A DNA stretch of 64,000 nt. It comes from Euzebyella marina (lineage in GTDB: Bacteria; Bacteroidota; Bacteroidia; Flavobacteriales; Flavobacteriaceae). This document shows, piece by piece, positions 1 through 7,678 of this stretch. The stretch is taken from the NCBI RefSeq assembly GCF_014855515.1, contig NZ_JACYFK010000004.1, forward strand, positions 186,001 through 250,000, given 5' to 3'. The notes under the pieces are model-generated. The model searched no databases, was not told the DNA's origin, and was given only the letters and a program-made list of their open reading frames with translations. The position numbers and the translations under genes are program-made. Every line of letters begins with the position of its first letter. Position 1 is the first letter of the stretch.

Positions 1-1
1 G

Positions 2-1357
2 ACCGATTTAGACCTACCTGTAAATGTAGAAGAGGTCAACAATAGAGAAGGCGTTATTTATATCAATTTATCGGATAGCTTAGAGCTCGATGCCACCGAG
101 GCATATCAGCTTTACGTAACACCCGACTCAATCATTCTTAATTCCAACACGGCCGAAGGCGCCTTTAGAGGCGTACAGACATTACGTCAAATAATTCCTG
201 AAACCAGTATTGATACTGTGGCAGAATATAAGGTTTGGGCTATTCCGACCGGAAAAATAATCGACAATCCCGTCTTTGAATATCGTGGTAGCATGCTCGA
301 TGTAGCCCGTCATTTTTTCAGCGTAGAAGATGTAAAGAAATACATTGATCTGTTGGCCTATTACAAATACAACACTCTACATTTACACCTTACCGATGAC
401 CAAGGGTGGCGTATAGAAATCAAGTCTTGGCCTAAATTAACCGAAGTTGGTGGGAGTACCGAGGTCGGCGGTGAGTCGGGGGGCTTCTTTACCCAAGAAG
501 ACTATACCGAAATTGTAAATTATGCTGCTGACAGATATATTATCGTAGTACCTGAAGTCGATATGCCCGGACACACCAATGCAGCCTCGGTATCATATCC
601 GTTTCTGAATGGTAATGGCAAAAAGGTAGAGCTTTACGAGGGTACGCATGTTGGCTTTAGTACTTTCGACACTAGAAAAGATACTGTTTATACCTTTATA
701 GACGATGTGGTAAGGGAAATATCAGCCATTACCCCTGGCCCGTATTTTCATATGGGAGGTGATGAAAGCCACGTTACCAAAAAGAATGATTACAAGTACT
801 TTGTAGAAAAGGTCGAGAAAATTGTCAAAAAACACGGCAAAAGAATGATTGGCTGGGATGAAATCGCAACCACTGATATTGATTCAACTGCCATTGCCCA
901 GTTTTGGTCGAGCAAAGAAAATGCCGATTTGGCCATTAAAAAGGGAATGAAAATAATCATGTCGCCAGCTAAAAAGGCTTATTTAGATATGCAATATGAT
1001 ACGTTATCTAAACATGGGTTGCATTGGGCCGCATATATACCAACGGATACGGCTTACATCTGGACACCCGAAAAATATGAAGGCATTCCATTGGAAAATA
1101 TTCTAGGTATCGAGGCACCTCTTTGGTCTGAAACCGTAAGCAATATTGATGAAGTTGAATATTTGGCCTTTCCGCGCGCAATTGGGTATTCTGAATTAAG
1201 TTGGTCTACACCCGAAAATCGCAATTGGGAGAATTATAAAGTACGTTTGGCAAATCAGGCTCCGTTTCTAGACCGGATGGATGTAAAGTATTATCCTTCT
1301 CCCCTCATCGACTGGAAGAAAAGCAAATACACCTACGAAGAAATTAAAAAAGACTAG
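2..1357 (+). CDS. Beta-N-acetylhexosaminidase, GH20 (5'-truncated by window)
   Basis: Glycoside hydrolase family 20 enzyme, which removes terminal N-acetylhexosamine from glycans by substrate-assisted catalysis. The reading frame is open from the first bases of the window. Residues before the GTG at 218 (an EAYQLYV stretch, then GAFRGVQTLRQ) match the small alpha/beta domain that precedes the GH20 barrel, so the GTG is internal and the true start lies upstream of the window. The catalytic Asp-Glu pair is in the HMGGDESH motif (codons near 761-766). Other barrel signatures are LHLHLTDDQGWRIEIK, IGWDEI and a terminal FPRAIGYSELSWS. No T9SS C-terminal domain is present; the protein ends soon after the barrel. 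The nitrilase gene begins 15 bp after the stop and may be co-transcribed. The family is clear; the substrate (chitin, peptidoglycan or host glycans) is not. Confidence 0.93.
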   Translation, partial: TDLDLPVNVEEVNNREGVIYINLSDSLELDATEAYQLYVTPDSIILNSNTAEGAFRGVQTLRQIIPETSIDTVAEYKVWAIPTGKIIDNPVFEYRGSMLDVARHFFSVEDVKKYIDLLAYYKYNTLHLHLTDDQGWRIEIKSWPKLTEVGGSTEVGGESGGFFTQEDYTEIVNYAADRYIIVVPEVDMPGHTNAASVSYPFLNGNGKKVELYEGTHVGFSTFDTRKDTVYTFIDDVVREISAITPGPYFHMGGDESHVTKKNDYKYFVEKVEKIVKKHGKRMIGWDEIATTDIDSTAIAQFWSSKENADLAIKKGMKIIMSPAKKAYLDMQYDTLSKHGLHWAAYIPTDTAYIWTPEKYEGIPLENILGIEAPLWSETVSNIDEVEYLAFPRAIGYSELSWSTPENRNWENYKVRLANQAPFLDRMDVKYYPSPLIDWKKSKYTYEEIKKD

Positions 1358-1372
1358 TATAAAAGATTTAAA

Positions 1373-2320
1373 ATGAAAATCAAGGTCGGCCTCATACAAG
1401 ATAGTCCTGTTTTTTTTGACAAGGCCAAGACCCTTGAAAAGATAGAAACCTTGGTTGGCAAGTATGCCAATCAAGGTTTTCATTTACTAGTATTCCCAGA
1501 GTCATTTATACCAGGTTATCCCAGGGGTTTCACTTTCGGCACAAAGGTTGGCAGTCGCTCAGATCAGGGGCGCGAGATGTACCATCGGTTCAGAGAGAAC
1601 AGTTTTGACCTCAATGGCGGTGAGTTAAAGAAACTAGAAAGCCTCAGCCGAGTGAACAATTTGTATTTGGTTGTAGGGGTAACCGAAAAACAAAATGGCC
1701 ATGGAAGTCTTTATTGCTCCATGTTATACATTTCTCCGACTGAAGGATTGTTGGGCGTACATCGAAAAATAAAACCGACCGGGGCCGAAAGACTTATCTG
1801 GGCCGAATCGGATGCTGACTCATTGGTTACTTTTGAATCAAAAATTGGAAAGCTTGGCGGATTGATTTGCTGGGAAAACTACATGCCCTTGGCACGGATG
1901 GCGATGTATAAAAAAGGGGTTGAAATCTATATCGCACCAACTGCCGACTCGCGAGAAAGTTGGACCGCAACTATGCGGCATATAGCCATGGAAGGCAGGT
2001 GTTTTGTTTTAGGATGTAATCAATATGCCACTGAAGACATTTACCCCGAAGAATACTCAAAATTATTGGATGGGGATGATTCTGCGAACAATTGCCCAGG
2101 AGGCAGTGTAATAGTTTCCCCCATGGGAGAGATATTGGCAGGCCCTTTATTCAACGAGTCCGGGATAGTCTCTGCAGAATTGAATTTGGAGGATATACCT
2201 AAAAGCAAGCTCGATTTTGATGTGATCGGACATTATTCAAGAAATGATCTGTTCAAATTTGAAGTGGTCGGCCAACCGGAAATGATAAAAGAAAAAGCCC
2301 ATAAAAAAACCCTCGATTAA
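1373..2320 (+). CDS. Nitrilase (carbon-nitrogen hydrolase family)
   Basis: A 315-residue member of the nitrilase superfamily, expected to hydrolyse an organic nitrile to a carboxylic acid and ammonia in the cytoplasm. The catalytic triad is visible: Glu43 in FPESFIPGYPRG, Lys134 in a KPTGAER motif, and Cys166 in GGLICWENYMPLAR. The CWEN-MPLAR context and the KPT-ER motif fit true nitrilases (aliphatic or arylacetonitrilase type) better than the amidase or NAD-synthetase branches. No signal peptide is seen. The ATG follows the GH20 stop by 15 bp, so the two probably share a transcript. The stop codon sits in the loop of a terminator hairpin. The physiological nitrile cannot be read from the sequence. 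Confidence 0.9.
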   Translation: MKIKVGLIQDSPVFFDKAKTLEKIETLVGKYANQGFHLLVFPESFIPGYPRGFTFGTKVGSRSDQGREMYHRFRENSFDLNGGELKKLESLSRVNNLYLVVGVTEKQNGHGSLYCSMLYISPTEGLLGVHRKIKPTGAERLIWAESDADSLVTFESKIGKLGGLICWENYMPLARMAMYKKGVEIYIAPTADSRESWTATMRHIAMEGRCFVLGCNQYATEDIYPEEYSKLLDGDDSANNCPGGSVIVSPMGEILAGPLFNESGIVSAELNLEDIPKSKLDFDVIGHYSRNDLFKFEVVGQPEMIKEKAHKKTLD

Positions 2321-2337
2321 CGAGGGCTTCTTTTATT
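2306..2337. terminator. Bidirectional terminator between convergent genes
   Basis: A 6-bp GC-rich stem (CCCTCG at 2310-2315, CGAGGG at 2321-2326) has an A-run on its left and a T-rich run on its right. It sits between the nitrilase gene (plus) and the DUF5606 gene (minus), so it can serve both. The nitrilase TAA lies in the loop. Confidence 0.75.
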
Positions 2338-2761
2338 CTTCTTCAGAAGATTTATCTTCTTTTGCTTCTTTACTATCAAAATCGGTTATTCCGTTATCAT
2401 GCAAGATATTGTACCATTGAATCACCTTTTTAATGTCGCTTGCATACACTCTATCTTCATCATAGTTAGGCAATACCTCAAAAAAATATTCCTCTAGTTT
2501 TAACTTATCATCTTTGTGGCCAATAGAAGTTTTACCTCCTTTTTCCTTCACCTGAATATTTAAAAAAACCTCTCTTAGGGGAACCTCTTCCTCTAAAGTA
2601 TAGATAGCAATCTCCGATAAGACACTTACATTGCTACGCATACCTACGGTAATTCTTTTTTTGTCAAGAAGTGATTCCGCAACGAAACCAGTTCTGGTTT
2701 GTGTTACCAATTTAAAAAGGCCTGGCTTACCGCCGATAGATAGAATTTTGTCTAAACTCAT
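2333..2761 (-). CDS. DUF5606 family protein
   Basis: A 142-residue cytoplasmic protein recognised by its N-terminus (SLDKILSIGGKPGLFKLV) and overall length as the DUF5606 family, common in Bacteroidota and of unknown function. The first ~60 residues look like a small beta-barrel. The central part, ending in VIQWYNILHDNGITDF, looks helical, and the tail is highly acidic (Glu/Asp/Ser/Lys). There is no signal peptide or membrane segment. It lies 59 bp downstream of the peptide deformylase gene on the same strand, so it may be the last gene of a ruvX-def-DUF5606 transcript. The association with def is seen here; any functional link is inference. Confidence 0.85.
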   Translation of the reverse strand: MSLDKILSIGGKPGLFKLVTQTRTGFVAESLLDKKRITVGMRSNVSVLSEIAIYTLEEEVPLREVFLNIQVKEKGGKTSIGHKDDKLKLEEYFFEVLPNYDEDRVYASDIKKVIQWYNILHDNGITDFDSKEAKEDKSSEEE

Positions 2762-2820
2762 ATAGAATTTTACATTTTAGGAGCGCAAATATTATACTTT
2801 TAGATGGATTACGATAAAAT

Positions 2821-3411
2821 TTAACGTGCTTTTTTCATGTTCGGAAATCGCATGCGGTAATCAACGGCAATCTTACCTTTTGAAATGTTGTTCAGTCTAC
2901 TTTTCAACATTCTTTTCTTTAAAGGAGACAGCTTATCTGTAAAAAGTACGCCTTCAATATGATCGTATTCGTGCTGTATAACCCTTGCCAAAAGTCCGTC
3001 ATAGGTTTCGGTATGTTCAACAAAGTCTTCGTCTAGATAATTGATGGTTAGTGTACCTTTTCTTTTAACATCTTCCCTTACATCAGGTATGCTCAAACAC
3101 CCCTCGTTAAAGGCCCATTCTTCGCCAGTTTCATCTTCTATATAAGCATTTATAAAAGCCTTTTTAAAGCCTTTAAGTTGCCCTCTTTCTTTGGCCGATA
3201 ACTCTTCATCGTCGGCAAATGGGGTTGTATCCACCAAAAAAATACGTATCGGCAAACCAATCTGTGGTGCAGCGAGACCAACACCACTGGCATTATACAT
3301 CGTTTCCCACATATTCTCCAATAACTCGTCGAGTTTTGGGTAATCTTTGGTAATATCCTCTCCGACCTTGCGTAAAACAGGGTCTCCGTATGCTACAATT
3401 GGTAAAATCAT
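2821..3411 (-). CDS. def: Peptide deformylase
   Basis: Removes the N-formyl group from the initiator methionine of nascent proteins, using a metal ion (usually Fe2+). All three family motifs are present: GVGLAAPQ at residues 43-50, EGCLSIP with metal ligand Cys105, and QHEYDH with ligands His147 and His151 and catalytic Glu148. At 196 residues it is the usual length for Bacteroidota, with an insert between motifs 1 and 2 (roughly residues 62-98). The start codon overlaps the stop of ruvX by four bases (ATGA), which indicates translational coupling and a shared promoter upstream of ruvX. Confidence 0.97.
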   Translation of the reverse strand: MILPIVAYGDPVLRKVGEDITKDYPKLDELLENMWETMYNASGVGLAAPQIGLPIRIFLVDTTPFADDEELSAKERGQLKGFKKAFINAYIEDETGEEWAFNEGCLSIPDVREDVKRKGTLTINYLDEDFVEHTETYDGLLARVIQHEYDHIEGVLFTDKLSPLKKRMLKSRLNNISKGKIAVDYRMRFPNMKKAR

Positions 3412-3821
3412 TTGATTTTGTTTAAGTAATCTTGCAATATGATAGTGGCACTAATTTGATCTACCAACGCTTTATTTTTGCGCTGTTTCTTTTTCAATCC
3501 ACCGTCAATCATACTCCTAACGGCAAGTTTTGAAGTGAATCGTTCATCTTGCCTCACAATAGGAATATTCGGAAAATTATTCTTTAATAGATTCAAAAAA
3601 GGTATGATCAACTGTTCCGATTCAGAAGGCAAGTTGTTCATCTGCTTAGGTTCGCCTACCACAAAACTCTCAACGGACTCTTCTTTTAAATATCCTTTTA
3701 AGAACTCAATAAGTTGATCGGTATCTATGGTTGTCAAGCCCGAAGCGATAAGCTGCAATTCGTCGGTAACAGCAATACCCGTTCTTTTTTTGCCATAATC
3801 TATAGCCAACAATCTTCCCAA
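3408..3821 (-). CDS. ruvX: Putative pre-16S rRNA nuclease / Holliday junction resolvase-like RuvX (YqgF)
   Basis: A 137-residue YqgF-family RNase H-like nuclease; family members process the 5' end of 16S rRNA and were earlier proposed as Holliday junction resolvases. The N-terminal LLAIDYGKKRTGIAV carries the first catalytic Asp (residue 8), VVGEPKQ the second acidic position, and DERFTSK the following conserved motif. The start is TTG at 3821. No ATG is available upstream, and a -7 promoter element at 3844-3837 leaves only about a 10-base leader, which fits this start. It overlaps def by four bases (ATGA). Confidence 0.92.
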   Translation of the reverse strand: MGRLLAIDYGKKRTGIAVTDELQLIASGLTTIDTDQLIEFLKGYLKEESVESFVVGEPKQMNNLPSESEQLIIPFLNLLKNNFPNIPIVRQDERFTSKLAVRSMIDGGLKKKQRKNKALVDQISATIILQDYLNKIK

Positions 3822-3836
3822 TCCTTATTTTTTTGG

Positions 3837-3844
3837 CAAAAATA
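3837..3844 (-). promoter_or_regulatory. Promoter -7 element for ruvX-def
   Basis: On the minus strand the sequence reads TATTTTTG, an exact match to the Bacteroidota -7 consensus TAnnTTTG, about 16 bases upstream of the ruvX TTG start. No clear -33 TTG is seen at the expected distance. Confidence 0.6.
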
Positions 3845-3898
3845 ACCGATAAATTGTTATAAGCGTAAAATTGGACTTTTAATTACTATTCGACCTCT

Positions 3899-3906
3899 TA
3901 TATTTG
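3899..3906 (+). promoter_or_regulatory. Promoter -7 element for dapD
   Basis: TATATTTG matches TAnnTTTG exactly and lies 87 bases before the dapD ATG, predicting a leader of about 80 bases. A TTG at 3871-3873 is 25 bases upstream, slightly beyond the usual 17-23 spacing. This promoter and the ruvX promoter share one divergent intergenic region. Confidence 0.55.
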
Positions 3907-3993
3907 CAATCCGTTTCCCGTATCTGAAGATTTAAAAATTAAATCGGGGAATATTCATCGAGACTTATATAAACACCATAATACAAGAGAACC

Positions 3994-4809
3994 ATGAACG
4001 AATTAAGAAAAAAGATTGAAAATGCTTGGGACAATAGGGAACTTCTAAAAACCCCTGATACTCAAGAAGCAATTCGTGAGGTTATCGACCTACTTGACCA
4101 AGGAAAATTACGATGTGCCGAACCAACTTCTGATGGTTGGCAAATTAATGAATGGGTCAAAAAAGGGGTGGTGCTCTATTTTCCAATCCAAAAAATGGAA
4201 ACCTTGGAGGCCGGTATTTTTGAATACCACGACAAGATACCTTTGAAAAAAGGATATCAAGAAAAAGGTATTCGTGTGGTACCCCATGCGGTGGCCAGAC
4301 ATGGTTCTTATATTTCGTCAGGAACCATTTTAATGCCTAGTTATGTGAATATAGGCGCTTACGTTGATGAGGGTACAATGGTAGATACTTGGGCAACCGT
4401 AGGTAGCTGCGCACAAATAGGCAAGAATGTTCACCTGAGCGGTGGCGTAGGAATAGGAGGTGTTTTAGAACCACTTCAAGCAGCACCTGTCATTATTGAA
4501 GATAATTGCTTTATCGGTTCTAGATGTATTGTTGTTGAAGGCGTACGTGTTGAAAAAGAGGCTGTTCTTGGTGCGAATGTGGTTTTAACGGCTTCCACAA
4601 AAATCATTGATGTAACCGGAGAAAACCCTATTGAATTAAAAGGTAGGGTTCCTGCACGTTCAGTTGTTATACCTGGTAGTTATACTAAAAAGTTTGCAGC
4701 CGGTGAATTTCAAGTGCCTTGTGCACTGATTATCGGAACACGAAAGGAGAGCACCAATAAAAAAACATCCTTGAACGATGCCCTACGTGAATACGACGTT
4801 GCTGTATAA
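3994..4809 (+). CDS. dapD: 2,3,4,5-tetrahydropyridine-2,6-dicarboxylate N-succinyltransferase
   Basis: Transfers succinyl from succinyl-CoA to tetrahydrodipicolinate in the succinylase branch of lysine and meso-diaminopimelate synthesis. The 271-residue length is standard. After an alpha-helical N-terminal domain, the hexapeptide repeats of a left-handed beta-helix run from about residue 105 to 235 (MPSYVNIGAYVDEGTMVDTWATVGS and following turns). The conserved GGVGIGGVLEP loop that binds substrate is present. It is monocistronic here, with its own promoter; lysA, for the last step of the same pathway, lies 53 kb away at 58034. The preceding start context has a poor Shine-Dalgarno sequence, as is normal for this phylum. 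Confidence 0.97.
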   Translation: MNELRKKIENAWDNRELLKTPDTQEAIREVIDLLDQGKLRCAEPTSDGWQINEWVKKGVVLYFPIQKMETLEAGIFEYHDKIPLKKGYQEKGIRVVPHAVARHGSYISSGTILMPSYVNIGAYVDEGTMVDTWATVGSCAQIGKNVHLSGGVGIGGVLEPLQAAPVIIEDNCFIGSRCIVVEGVRVEKEAVLGANVVLTASTKIIDVTGENPIELKGRVPARSVVIPGSYTKKFAAGEFQVPCALIIGTRKESTNKKTSLNDALREYDVAV

Positions 4810-4959
4810 TATGTAGGATTTTTTTGATTAAACATAATTTTTTTGTTTTTTCTTTGTTATTAGAGGGTAGGATTTTTTAGTGAGCATAAAAACGCAACCT
4901 TTTGTGTTCTTTTTAATCTACAAAGTAGAAAACCGAACCAAACCCCAAATAAATTAACA

Positions 4960-5754
4960 ATGCCCAAGGAAAAACAAAAGTTATCGGCCCTCGTCATTAC
5001 CTACAACGAAATAGGTTACATTGAAAAATGTATTGAATCTGTCGAGTTTGCCGATGAAATTATTGTTGTTGATTCTTACAGTACCGATGGCACTTACGAA
5101 TATCTAAAAGAACATCCGAGGGTAAAGGTTATTCAGCATCCTTTTTCGAATTTCACTCAACAGAAATCTTTTGCGTTAAAACAAGCCTCTAATGATTGGG
5201 TCTTGTTTTTAGATGCTGATGAAGTGGTTTCGCAAAAGCTTCAAGTAGAGGTTAGTGCTACCATAAACAGTGAAACCGATGTTGCTGCCTTTTGGTTTTA
5301 TAGAAAGTTCATGTTTCTAAAGAGACCTTTGCATTTTAGCGGTTGGCAGACCGATAAAAATTATCGTCTTTTCAGAAAAAGTAAGGCGCGTTTTTCTGAC
5401 AAGAAAATTGTTCATGAGACTTTAATCGTTAATGGCTCTTCAGGAATTTTAAGGGAAAAACTCACCCATTTCTGCTATAAGAGCTATGAAGACTATAAAG
5501 GCAAAATGCTCAAGTACGGTAGATTGAAAGCTAAAGAAGATTTTTATAGGGAGAGAAGATACAATGTGCTTTCACTTGTATTTAAACCTCTTTGGAAATT
5601 CATTAATCACTATTTGATTCGTTTAGGTATTCTTGACGGTAAAAAAGGAATTACCATTTGCTATCTCAATGCTCTAGGAGATTTAGAAAGATACCGAGAA
5701 CTTAAAAAGCTTGAAAAGAAAAACGAACTGGCTTACTACTTGGTAATGCCGTGA
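4960..5754 (+). CDS. Glycosyltransferase family 2 (WaaE/KdtX-like)
   Basis: A 264-residue GT-A fold glycosyltransferase. The N-terminus LSALVITYNEIGYIEKCIESV begins the nucleotide-sugar fold, IIVVDSYSTDGT gives the first acidic cluster, and VLFLDADEVVS is the metal-binding DxD motif. This pattern (ADEIIVVDSYSTDGT...LFLDADE) is typical of the WaaE/KdtX-like GT2 group, which adds a hexose to LPS core heptose in proteobacteria; the acceptor here is unknown. There is no clear membrane segment. The 3' end overlaps the convergent GT2 gene by 19 bases. Context (two GT2 enzymes plus nonulosonic acid genes) points to lipopolysaccharide, lipooligosaccharide or capsule assembly. Confidence 0.85.
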   Translation: MPKEKQKLSALVITYNEIGYIEKCIESVEFADEIIVVDSYSTDGTYEYLKEHPRVKVIQHPFSNFTQQKSFALKQASNDWVLFLDADEVVSQKLQVEVSATINSETDVAAFWFYRKFMFLKRPLHFSGWQTDKNYRLFRKSKARFSDKKIVHETLIVNGSSGILREKLTHFCYKSYEDYKGKMLKYGRLKAKEDFYRERRYNVLSLVFKPLWKFINHYLIRLGILDGKKGITICYLNALGDLERYRELKKLEKKNELAYYLVMP

Positions 5755-6548
5755 TAGGTCCAGACACTTTTGTTCTGTCTAACCTCTTTTCTAATCACTT
5801 GATTTTTGGCAATTGCTTCCGGTGTCTTGTAACCACGTTCGTGATCAAGATGTATACATACAGCACTATACCTCAACTGTTTTGACTTGACCCCATAATT
5901 AAAAAGGCGCTCACCGAACTCCCGGTCTTCACCTCCATACTGCATCCGCTCGTCAAAACCGTTTACATTAAGAATGTCTTTTTTCCAACCAGATGAATTA
6001 TGTCCGTTCCAACTGGCATTGGTAGGGGTGAACGTATTGAAGAGTGTAGAAATAAACCCTCTAGCCGTTAGTTTGTTATTTTTGAATGTTTTGGGAATAC
6101 CTTTTTCTTTTAACCATTGAATGTTGAAGCAATTTTGCTTTTCTATATCTTCAAGGGTGATAGCCTTTGAAATATTCATTGGAAGCATATAGTAACCTCC
6201 AGAAATGAAATAGCCAGGCTCTTTATTTATATAGTGTACCTGAACAAAATCTTCTCTCGGTATACAATCACCATCTGTCATTATCACATATTCGGCACTA
6301 CAAGCCTTTACAGCCTTGTTTAAAATTCTGCATTTTTGAAAACCATCGTCTTCTTGCCAAACGTGTTTTATTTCAAAAGATACCTTATTTCGCAATTCAT
6401 CAACCAATTTCTTAGTTTCTTGACCAGAACCATCATCGGCAACGATGACTTCAAAATCTTTGTAGGTCTGGCACTGAAAGCCCCAAATTACCTTCTCGAG
6501 CCACTCTGGGTGGTTATAAGTACTTATGATGACACTGACCGTGCTCAT
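5736..6548 (-). CDS. Glycosyltransferase family 2 with galactosyltransferase-type C-terminal region
   Basis: A 270-residue GT-A enzyme starting VSVIISTYNHPEWLEKV. It has an acidic VIVADDGSGQET motif and a DxD motif (VIMTDGDCIP) for metal and nucleotide-sugar binding. The C-terminal half has the FDERMQYGGEDREFGERL segment typical of the glycosyltransferase 7C-type region found in chondroitin and galactosyl transferases. It lacks a signal peptide. Transcription is divergent from the sialyltransferase-like gene, from a promoter that abuts the opposing promoter at 6569-6584. The 3' end overlaps the other GT2 gene tail-to-tail by 19 bases. It probably adds one sugar of the same surface glycan; donor and acceptor are not known. 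Confidence 0.87.
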   Translation of the reverse strand: MSTVSVIISTYNHPEWLEKVIWGFQCQTYKDFEVIVADDGSGQETKKLVDELRNKVSFEIKHVWQEDDGFQKCRILNKAVKACSAEYVIMTDGDCIPREDFVQVHYINKEPGYFISGGYYMLPMNISKAITLEDIEKQNCFNIQWLKEKGIPKTFKNNKLTARGFISTLFNTFTPTNASWNGHNSSGWKKDILNVNGFDERMQYGGEDREFGERLFNYGVKSKQLRYSAVCIHLDHERGYKTPEAIAKNQVIRKEVRQNKSVWTYHGITK

Positions 6549-6568
6549 TACAATTGTTGAATTTTAGC

Positions 6569-6576
6569 TACTTTTG
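6569..6576 (+). promoter_or_regulatory. Promoter -7 element for the sialyltransferase-neuA-neuB operon
   Basis: TACTTTTG is an exact TAnnTTTG match, 50 bases before the chosen ATG at 6626. Initiation is predicted near 6582, so the TTG at 6554 would not be in the transcript. It lies head-to-head with the minus-strand -7 element at 6577-6584. Confidence 0.6.
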
Positions 6577-6606
6577 CAAATGTAGTTTTTTGAGGTCCAT
6601 CTCCAA
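6577..6606 (-). promoter_or_regulatory. Promoter for the minus-strand GT2 gene
   Basis: On the minus strand a TTG (6606-6604), a 19-base spacer and TACATTTG (6584-6577) match the Bacteroidota TTG-N17-23-TAnnTTTG promoter. Initiation would fall near 6571, about 23 bases before the ATG at 6548. It directly abuts a plus-strand -7 element. Confidence 0.65.
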
Positions 6607-6625
6607 TATTATTTTGCCAATTTCT

Positions 6626-7669
6626 ATGAAGCGAACCTACGTCGGGTCTACCATTTATCACATCTACCTTTCGCTTTTACATATACTGAAAGACAGCAAT
6701 TTTAATACCGAGAATAGAGGCAACAATCTTCTGTTTTTAATTGAAAGTACCCCTTTTATTGAAACTTTGATTCCCAATTTGAAAAAGAACTTCTTTAGAG
6801 ATGTACACATTATTTCAGAAAGAAAGATTCACAGACAAGAATTAGGCAAATTCAATTACTCCTTTAGAAGAAAGGCCACGCTCCTACCTTATCTAAGAAA
6901 GAAGCATACTATATTAATCGAAGAAAACGAGTTTATACTCGACTCAGAAATTTACCTTTGCGATACCGATTCGTCAAAAAGCTATTTTCTATATGCTTAT
7001 GGCCATAAGAAAATGAATATGATTGAAGATGGTGCCCGTACGTATAACCAACGTCATACCAGATTAGAACAGTTTTATAAAACTTATTTGACTAAGACAC
7101 CTATCGGCGGAGGTTTTGACCCAGAAATTAAAGCAATTTTTGCCCAGCATCCTGATAGATTGCCCCAACCGATAAGGTCGAAATCAAAAGAACTTAACAT
7201 TCGTCAAGTGGTCTCAAAATTAGATCAATCAACCAAATGTGAAATTTTCAATATTTTTTTGAGAGAACAAAATTTTCTATTCGCAGAAGGAAATCACGCT
7301 TTGGTGTTGACCCAACCCATTTCTGAAGATGGTGTAATTAAAAATGAAAATGAGAAGATTGCCATTTACAGAGATATTTTGTCGAAAATTCCTGGTGACA
7401 TGAACATCGTACTAAAAACACATCCGAGAGAGCATACCCGGTATGAAGAACATTTTAATAACATTACGGTTCTACCTGGGCTTTTTCCAATAGAAATCCT
7501 ATGCCTTAAAGAAGGTTTTCATTTCAACCATGGCTACACTTTATTTTCAACGGCGTTGACCAACCTAGATATAGTTAATAAGCGCTTTTTTCTAGGTAAA
7601 GATTATTTAGATAAATTTACCACCAAGGCTACCAGAAATCTAGTCAAAAACATGGTAGTAGACCTATAA
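6626..7669 (+). CDS. Sialyltransferase-like glycosyltransferase (GT52-like)
   Basis: A 347-residue protein carrying the three short motifs shared by bacterial sialyltransferases of families GT38, GT52 and GT80: a D/E-D/E-G motif (IEDG, Glu124-Asp125-Gly126), an HP motif (KTHPREHTRYE, His256-Pro257), and a late Ser/Thr motif (GYTLFSTAL). The order and the segment NITVLPGLFPIEIL after the HP motif fit GT52 best. The expected role is transfer of a nonulosonic acid from its CMP form to a surface glycan. The two genes that make such a donor follow directly, starting 9 bp after the stop. The ATG at 6626 is preferred over an in-frame TTG at 6554, because the TTG lies upstream of the -7 element. Linkage and acceptor cannot be read. 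Confidence 0.72.
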   Translation: MKRTYVGSTIYHIYLSLLHILKDSNFNTENRGNNLLFLIESTPFIETLIPNLKKNFFRDVHIISERKIHRQELGKFNYSFRRKATLLPYLRKKHTILIEENEFILDSEIYLCDTDSSKSYFLYAYGHKKMNMIEDGARTYNQRHTRLEQFYKTYLTKTPIGGGFDPEIKAIFAQHPDRLPQPIRSKSKELNIRQVVSKLDQSTKCEIFNIFLREQNFLFAEGNHALVLTQPISEDGVIKNENEKIAIYRDILSKIPGDMNIVLKTHPREHTRYEEHFNNITVLPGLFPIEILCLKEGFHFNHGYTLFSTALTNLDIVNKRFFLGKDYLDKFTTKATRNLVKNMVVDL

Positions 7670-7678
7670 TTAAGGCTT

